Of a stretch of 64,000 bases of DNA, positions 59,710 through 64,000 are shown one piece after another. The DNA is from Terriglobus sp. TAA 43 (lineage in GTDB: Bacteria; Acidobacteriota; Terriglobia; Terriglobales; Acidobacteriaceae), in the NCBI RefSeq assembly GCF_000800015.1, contig NZ_JUGR01000002.1:434001-498000 (forward strand), in the 5' to 3' direction. The notes under the pieces are model-generated. The model saw nothing but the letters and a program-made list of their open reading frames with translations. It made no database searches and was not told the origin of the DNA. The position numbers and the translations under genes are program-made. Position 1 is the first letter of the stretch. Each line of letters opens with the position of its first letter.

Positions 59710-59754
59710 TTGACACTAATCATGTATTCATGGCAATCTAATGCCATGAATACA
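59710..59754. promoter_or_regulatory. Candidate TetR operator: perfect 13-bp inverted repeat over the start codon
   Basis: TGTATTCATGGCA at 59723-59735 is the exact inverse complement of TGCCATGAATACA at 59742-59754, with spacer ATCTAA. TTGACA at 59710-59715 could be a -35 element just before it. The right arm contains the proposed tetR ATG (59746). Such symmetry beside a TetR gene strongly suggests autorepression. Confidence 0.75.
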
Positions 59755-60408
59755 GAGCCGCGCAGCTATTCCAGTCCATTGCGTCAACAGCAAATGGAAG
59801 ACACGCGTCAGCGCATTGTGGAAGCGGCGCTTGCCCTGATCTCGGAACAGCCGCAAGAGGCCTTCTCGCACGAAGAAATTGCACGGCGTGCAGGCATTGC
59901 GTTACGCACGGTCTATCGGCATTTTCCTTCGCGACCAGAGTTACTGGACGCCGTCTGGCAGACAAGTGACAGCCGATTGGAACTGAGCCACTATCCGAAC
60001 ACGGAAGCGGACATGCTCGCCGCAATTGGGCCAGTCTATGCGCGCATGGACGCTAATGCGCCGTTAATGCGCGGCCTTTTGCGATCGAATGCCGGACAGG
60101 AGATGCGCAGGCGGGACAACGAACGCCGTCGCGTTGCAATGGAGCGTGCTCTTGGGTCGGCGACAACGCATCTGGATGCCGCAGGAAAACGTGCCGTTCT
60201 TGGCATTTTCCAATCCATCTTCAGCGGCCGCGCGTGGGAAACAATGCGCGATCGCGCACATCTTCAAGAAGGCGAACCGGCACGCGCCACGGAATGGGCA
60301 ATGCGCACGCTGTTGGCACAGCTTTATCGAGATCAGAAAATTTCGGCACGCGAGGGCCAAAGCCACGCGAAGCCTGCAGCAAAAAGAGCAGCAAAGAAGA
60401 AAGCATGA
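59746..60408 (+). CDS. TetR family transcriptional regulator
   Basis: 220 residues from the ATG at 59746; ATG 59722 and TTG 59710 are in frame but lie in the inverted repeat or before it. The HTH is QRIVEAALALISEQPQEAFS, HEEIARRAGIALRTVYRHFP and SRPELLDAVW, a textbook TetR domain. The ligand domain is unremarkable. The C-terminus is a Lys/Ala-rich tail (AKPAAKRAAKKKA), which is odd for TetR proteins and may bind nucleic acid. It overlaps the cupin gene by ATGA, so that gene is probably its target or partner. Confidence 0.91.
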   Translation: MNTEPRSYSSPLRQQQMEDTRQRIVEAALALISEQPQEAFSHEEIARRAGIALRTVYRHFPSRPELLDAVWQTSDSRLELSHYPNTEADMLAAIGPVYARMDANAPLMRGLLRSNAGQEMRRRDNERRRVAMERALGSATTHLDAAGKRAVLGIFQSIFSGRAWETMRDRAHLQEGEPARATEWAMRTLLAQLYRDQKISAREGQSHAKPAAKRAAKKKA

Positions 60409-60887
60409 TCGCACGCGATTGCAGTGCGAATTTCTCTGCATTGAAAGTGAATCGATACATCATGTCCACAGCAAAGAAGCAGTTTTATGTCTTCGGAGAA
60501 TTGGTCGAAGTCGTTGTGAGCAGTAAGGAAACCAACGGAACATTCTGCGTCATTCGCCAGTATTCAAATCCTGGCGGCGGCCCGCCACCTCACATTCACG
60601 CCAAGGAAGACGAGTTCTTTACCGTCATTGATGGTGAATTCGAAATCTTCGATGGAGCGACGTGGCACCCAATCGATAAAGGCGAGACTGCCTACACTCT
60701 GCGCAACAATCCCCACACTTTTCGAAATCGCGGCAGCGCGATGGGTTGCATCCAAGCAACCGTCATCCCGGGCGGATTAGACGAGTACCTGGAAAGACTT
60801 TCCCGGCTCTCCATGCCGCCGGTGATAGAAGAGGTCGTGCAGGTATCTGACCCTTACGGCATCAGCTTTCTCCCGCCGCAGCACTAA
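60405..60887 (+). CDS. Cupin domain protein
   Basis: 160 residues if the ATG at 60405, overlapping tetR as ATGA, is used; ATG 60462 (141 residues, MSTAKKQF) is a good alternative, as homologous sequence begins about there. A single cupin barrel: GGGPPPHIHAKEDEFFTVIDGEFEIFDG carries the first motif with two His and Glu metal ligands, and NPHTFRN the second His. Its substrate is unknown; relatives include quercetinase-like dioxygenases and isomerases. As the only gene after tetR in the unit, it may be regulated by its own substrate. Confidence 0.87.
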   Translation: MIARDCSANFSALKVNRYIMSTAKKQFYVFGELVEVVVSSKETNGTFCVIRQYSNPGGGPPPHIHAKEDEFFTVIDGEFEIFDGATWHPIDKGETAYTLRNNPHTFRNRGSAMGCIQATVIPGGLDEYLERLSRLSMPPVIEEVVQVSDPYGISFLPPQH

Positions 60888-60906
60888 TACTCTTGCAAGC
60901 AAGACG

Positions 60907-60940
60907 CGAACCGCCGGGACATACTGGCGGTTCGTTCTTT
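60907..60940 (+). terminator. Rho-independent terminator after the cupin gene
   Basis: CGAACCGCC at 60907-60915 pairs with GGCGGTTCG at 60926-60934 around a 10-base loop, followed by TTCTTT. Confidence 0.8.
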
Positions 60941-61019
60941 GCTCACAAGGATGCGCGAAGCCCACTACACTGAAGAGACGCTGTGAGAGCAGCGGTTCAG
61001 AACGAGAAAGCAGCAGACG

Positions 61020-63155
61020 TTGGCAGAGACGACATATCGCGTTCAAGAAGGTTCACCCTCGCCGCGCGGCGCCACGTGGGACGGTCGTGGAACAAACTTC
61101 GCCCTATTCAGTGAAAACGCCACACGCGTAGAGCTTTGCCTCTTTGATGAAAGCGGACAACAGGAATTGCAGCGGATCACGCTGCCGGAATATACCGACG
61201 GCATATGGCATGGATATATTCCTGACGTTGGTCCGGGAACAGCCTATGGATATCGCGTATTCGGACCTTACTCGCCGGGCGAAGGACATCGATTCAATCC
61301 GAACAAGCTACTTCTGGACCCATATGCCACGGCTCATCTGGGCGAGTTGAAATGGGGGCCGGAGATCTTCGGCTACATCATGGAGACCGGCGACGACACG
61401 ACTTTTGACACACGCGACAGTGCAGCATTTGTCCCAAAGTGCCTCGTCACAGATCCACGATTTCCATGGCACGATGCGCCGTTAAAGCCTCGTTCCTGTC
61501 GTGTCGCCATGCAGGACACGATCCTGTATGAGATGCATGTACGTGGTTTCACAAAGCTGCATCCATCGTTGCCTCCGGAATTACGCGGGACCTACGAAGG
61601 CCTGGGCCACCAAGTGGTTGCAGATTACATTGAATCGCTGGGTGTGACCTCAATCGAGTTGTTACCCATCCAAACCTTCATGAATGAGGCGCACCTGCAC
61701 GATCTGCGCCTGACGAATTATTGGGGCTACAACACGATAGGCTTCTTCGCGCCTGACCCGCGCTATGCCGCGCGTCCACGCTTTGCGCTTCAAGAGTTCA
61801 AGTCGATGGTGGCGCAGTATCACGAGCGCTGCATGGAAGTGATTATGGACGTGGTCTATAACCACACAGCGGAGGGCAACGAACGCGGGCCCACGCTCTC
61901 TTTCAAGGGCATTGATAACGCGAACTACTATCGCCTTCACGCAGAAAATCCCCGTTATTACGTGAACGACACGGGCACAGGAAATACTGTCAACGTGAAC
62001 CACCCGCGGGTCTTACAAATGATCTGCGATTCCCTTCGCTATTGGGTAGAAGAGACCCACGTTGATGGGTTCCGCTTCGATCTGAGCACGATTCTTGCGA
62101 GGGAGCTGGGCGGCTTCGACAAAGGTGCAGGCTTTCTGAAAGCCGTCATGCAGGATCCGGTTCTCAGTTCCGTGAAGCTGATTGCCGAGCCGTGGGACAT
62201 TGGGCCCGGCGGTTATCGTGTGGGTGAATTTCCTCCAGGATGGATAGAGTGGAATGACACTTTTCGCGATCGCTCTCGCGCCTTCTGGACAGGGCGCACG
62301 GGCGCAGGTGATTTTGCCAAAGCTCTGATGGGCTCGCCGGAGATTTTCGATCATTTGGGCAGGCGGCCCTGGACCAGCGTGAACTTTATCACCGCACACG
62401 ATGGGTTCACGCTCAACGATCTGGTCAGCTATAACGACAAACACAATCTGGCCAACGGTGAAGATAATCGAGACGGCAGCAACCATAACCTCTCGTGGAA
62501 TTGCGGTGAAGAGGGGCCATCGCAGAACAGCGATGTGAATGCTCTCAGACAGCGCCAGATGCGCAACCTGATGGCGACACTGTTGCTGGCGCAGGGGACA
62601 CCGATGCTGCTGGCAGGTGATGAATTCGCGCGCACGCAGCAGGGCAATAACAACGCCTATTGCCAGGACAATGAAATCAGTTGGGTTGACTGGACACTCG
62701 CTGAAAAGAACGCGCCAATGCTTGCATTTACGCAGCGCCTCCTCGCCCTACGGAGAGCAACTCCACTGTTGCACCGCGGACGTTATCTGCATGAAGGAGT
62801 CGATAGCGAACTGGGCATTCGTGAACTGGTATGGATCGGCGCTGATGGAAATGAAAGTCACCGCGAGGATTGGAATCTCGATTTCCCGGAAACCTTCGGC
62901 ATGCTGATCGACGGACAGGCACGTCGTTCCGGGCTTCCGGAAAAAGGCGGCGCCGAGACTCTGTTATGCGTAGTGAACGACCACCAGGCGAGCGTGCAGT
63001 TCACACTTCCACACGTGGAGCATGAAGGCCAATGGAAGCTTGTACTGTCCACGGAGCAGTTCGAAACGATTGAGGCAACACACGCAGGTGGAGAAACCTT
63101 TCCCTTGGCGCGACTTTCTCTGACGCTATGGAGATACGTCGAGCAGTCGAATTAG
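61020..63155 (+). CDS. glgX: Glycogen debranching enzyme GlgX (GH13 isoamylase type)
   Basis: 711 residues; the TTG at 61020 gives the family N-terminus (VQEGSPSPRGATWDGRGTNF). A CBM48 domain (about 10-110) precedes a GH13 barrel with the conserved blocks VIMDVVYNHTAEGNE, DGFRFDLSTI (nucleophile Asp), LIAEPWDIGPGGYRVGEFP (acid Glu) and FITAHDGFTLNDLVSYNDKHN (transition-state Asp). WNCGEEGPS and LLAGDEFARTQQGNNNAYCQDNE are GlgX/TreX-typical. It cleaves alpha-1,6 branches in glycogen limit dextrins. No glycogen phosphorylase or synthase is in this window. The gene converges on the phospholipase D-like gene with a 4-base overlap of ends. Confidence 0.94.
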   Translation: MAETTYRVQEGSPSPRGATWDGRGTNFALFSENATRVELCLFDESGQQELQRITLPEYTDGIWHGYIPDVGPGTAYGYRVFGPYSPGEGHRFNPNKLLLDPYATAHLGELKWGPEIFGYIMETGDDTTFDTRDSAAFVPKCLVTDPRFPWHDAPLKPRSCRVAMQDTILYEMHVRGFTKLHPSLPPELRGTYEGLGHQVVADYIESLGVTSIELLPIQTFMNEAHLHDLRLTNYWGYNTIGFFAPDPRYAARPRFALQEFKSMVAQYHERCMEVIMDVVYNHTAEGNERGPTLSFKGIDNANYYRLHAENPRYYVNDTGTGNTVNVNHPRVLQMICDSLRYWVEETHVDGFRFDLSTILARELGGFDKGAGFLKAVMQDPVLSSVKLIAEPWDIGPGGYRVGEFPPGWIEWNDTFRDRSRAFWTGRTGAGDFAKALMGSPEIFDHLGRRPWTSVNFITAHDGFTLNDLVSYNDKHNLANGEDNRDGSNHNLSWNCGEEGPSQNSDVNALRQRQMRNLMATLLLAQGTPMLLAGDEFARTQQGNNNAYCQDNEISWVDWTLAEKNAPMLAFTQRLLALRRATPLLHRGRYLHEGVDSELGIRELVWIGADGNESHREDWNLDFPETFGMLIDGQARRSGLPEKGGAETLLCVVNDHQASVQFTLPHVEHEGQWKLVLSTEQFETIEATHAGGETFPLARLSLTLWRYVEQSN

Positions 63156-64000
63156 GGTACTTTGCTTTCCTTGTCCGTTTGCAATTGCGCCGCCTGTTGC
63201 GCCATGTCGCGAAGAGCGAGCAAAACAGCATCGTGAATCTCTTCACGGAATGCGTCACGAACCGTTTGAACCACCTCATCGGGCTCAAACGGGACATCGC
63301 TGTTGGAGCGATCCAACACTTTCTCCAGCACCTGTTCCACCACAGGTTTCATATGAATGTGTTTGGCAACGATTTTCGCCACTCGTCGCACGGGTAGCTC
63401 GAGGGCCGGTTGCACGGCATCCTGCATGGGTTGTGACAGGGCCCAGTCCTGCTCGAACACGTGCATCATCTTCCGAACGGCCGGACCATTTTCAAAGATG
63501 ACGCCAATTTCACGGCGCGCCTCGAGTTCCAGCTTGCGAAGGCTCTGACTACCCAGAAATGCGGATTTTCCGTCGCGAATGATGAGTCGCGAATGGAGAC
63601 GCGTGGGCAGCAGACGGAACGGAAGCGAATACGCCTTCGGCGAGACGCGGCCGATTATTCGCACCTCAACTCCCTGCGTTACCTTGTCTTGCAGAAGCGT
63701 GATGAAGTCTGGATCACTGATCTTCATCTCGTACATCAATATCTGCTTCTTCGCGCCTTTGATGAAATCCATCAGTTCCTTGCGCGCATTCACCGGACTC
63801 ACGACGAGGTGCCTGGAAGTGGAGACATATTCCTTGCGGTGCGCATCGCATTCGAACAATTTGATTGCCTCAGCCACAATTGTCGGCGTGGTGATGGCAA
63901 CAGCAAAGGAACGGCTTAACGTGATGTCGAGGTGCGTGTAGTTGAACGCAAGCAGGTAGAGTTCTTTGCGATCAATGATGAACATTTTGCCGTGATAACG
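63152..64000 (-). CDS. Phospholipase D-like protein, 5' end beyond the window
   Basis: The frame is open to the right edge, where it reads HGKMFIID, the first HKD motif (HxKxxxxD). An internal ATG at 63985 is therefore not the true start. The second motif is HSRLIIRDGKSAFLGSQSL, with Arg in place of Lys (HxR). The part seen has about 283 residues: NYTHLDITLSRSFAVAI after motif 1, a linker, then motif 2 and a C-terminal domain of about 110 residues (helical, acidic). It may be a lipid phosphatidyltransferase-like or nuclease-like enzyme. The Arg substitution could weaken catalysis. Its stop overlaps that of glgX. Confidence 0.85.
   Translation of the reverse strand, partial: RYHGKMFIIDRKELYLLAFNYTHLDITLSRSFAVAITTPTIVAEAIKLFECDAHRKEYVSTSRHLVVSPVNARKELMDFIKGAKKQILMYEMKISDPDFITLLQDKVTQGVEVRIIGRVSPKAYSLPFRLLPTRLHSRLIIRDGKSAFLGSQSLRKLELEARREIGVIFENGPAVRKMMHVFEQDWALSQPMQDAVQPALELPVRRVAKIVAKHIHMKPVVEQVLEKVLDRSNSDVPFEPDEVVQTVRDAFREEIHDAVLLALRDMAQQAAQLQTDKESKVP

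Overview
The window looks like chromosome from a soil Acidobacteriota, most likely an Acidobacteriaceae member of the Terriglobus, Granulicella or Edaphobacter kind. This rests on family content: two very large Oar-type TonB-dependent receptors with an N-terminal carboxypeptidase-regulatory domain, a TIGR03435 protein, three copies of a secreted family typical of this phylum as far as I recall, DUF4252 and DUF6351 proteins, many secreted glycoside hydrolases, and GC-rich sequence by eye. The genus is a guess.

Layout. 1-1220: right end of an integrated element, with an Abi-alpha-like defence gene and, at 1176-1220, the 3' half of a tRNA-Arg(CCT), the expected attachment-site scar. 1221-12731: chromosome with two receptors, a secreted GH2 beta-glucuronidase-like enzyme, a secreted protein of unknown function and Dps. 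12960-16320: a compact type III polyketide operon (synthase, methyltransferase, FAD oxidoreductase, probably DUF2147). 16528-24421: trhO, an ECF sigma / anti-sigma / DUF4252 module, rbfA-nrnA, an ArnT-like glycosyltransferase, a GNAT protein, an unlisted histidine-rich 45-residue secreted peptide, and queF. 24443-33876: a frameshifted DUF6351 gene, TIGR03435, a reductase, a DUF3291-like protein, a GH43 enzyme, a guanidine-III riboswitch controlling a gdx guanidinium exporter, an M48 protease, a DinB protein and a nucleoside permease. 33952-35602: a sugar isomerase-like protein with a GntR regulator.

35639-46545 is an exopolysaccharide locus. The leftward arm runs wza, wzy-like polymerase, GH44 glycanase, wzx flippase, WecG/TagA/CpsF transferase, hddA and hddC. 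The rightward arm has a Wzc/GumC-like copolymerase whose kinase domain is degenerate, then a DUF6492-like protein. It has the parts of a Wzx/Wzy pathway: GDP-heptose supply, lipid-linked sugar transfer, flipping, polymerisation, export and a glycanase. 46614-53575 holds two paralogous secreted proteins, nfo, small membrane and lipocalin proteins, a flavodoxin-less CysJ-type reductase, a glyoxalase-fold protein, a small beta-barrel and a LysR regulator. 53694-59619 is a complete tripartite RND efflux operon divergent from the LysR gene. 59746-64000 has a TetR gene with a perfect inverted repeat over its start, a cupin, glgX and a phospholipase D-like gene cut by the window end.

Most regulation inferred here comes from short palindromes beside regulator genes (GntR, LysR, TetR), the riboswitch and clear hairpin terminators. 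No complete rRNA or tRNA gene, insertion sequence or CRISPR array was seen. The observations most worth following are the riboswitch, the attachment scar with its defence gene, the polyketide operon, the dead-kinase copolymerase with GH44, a repeated intergenic element at 5205 and 10869, and the histidine-rich small protein.
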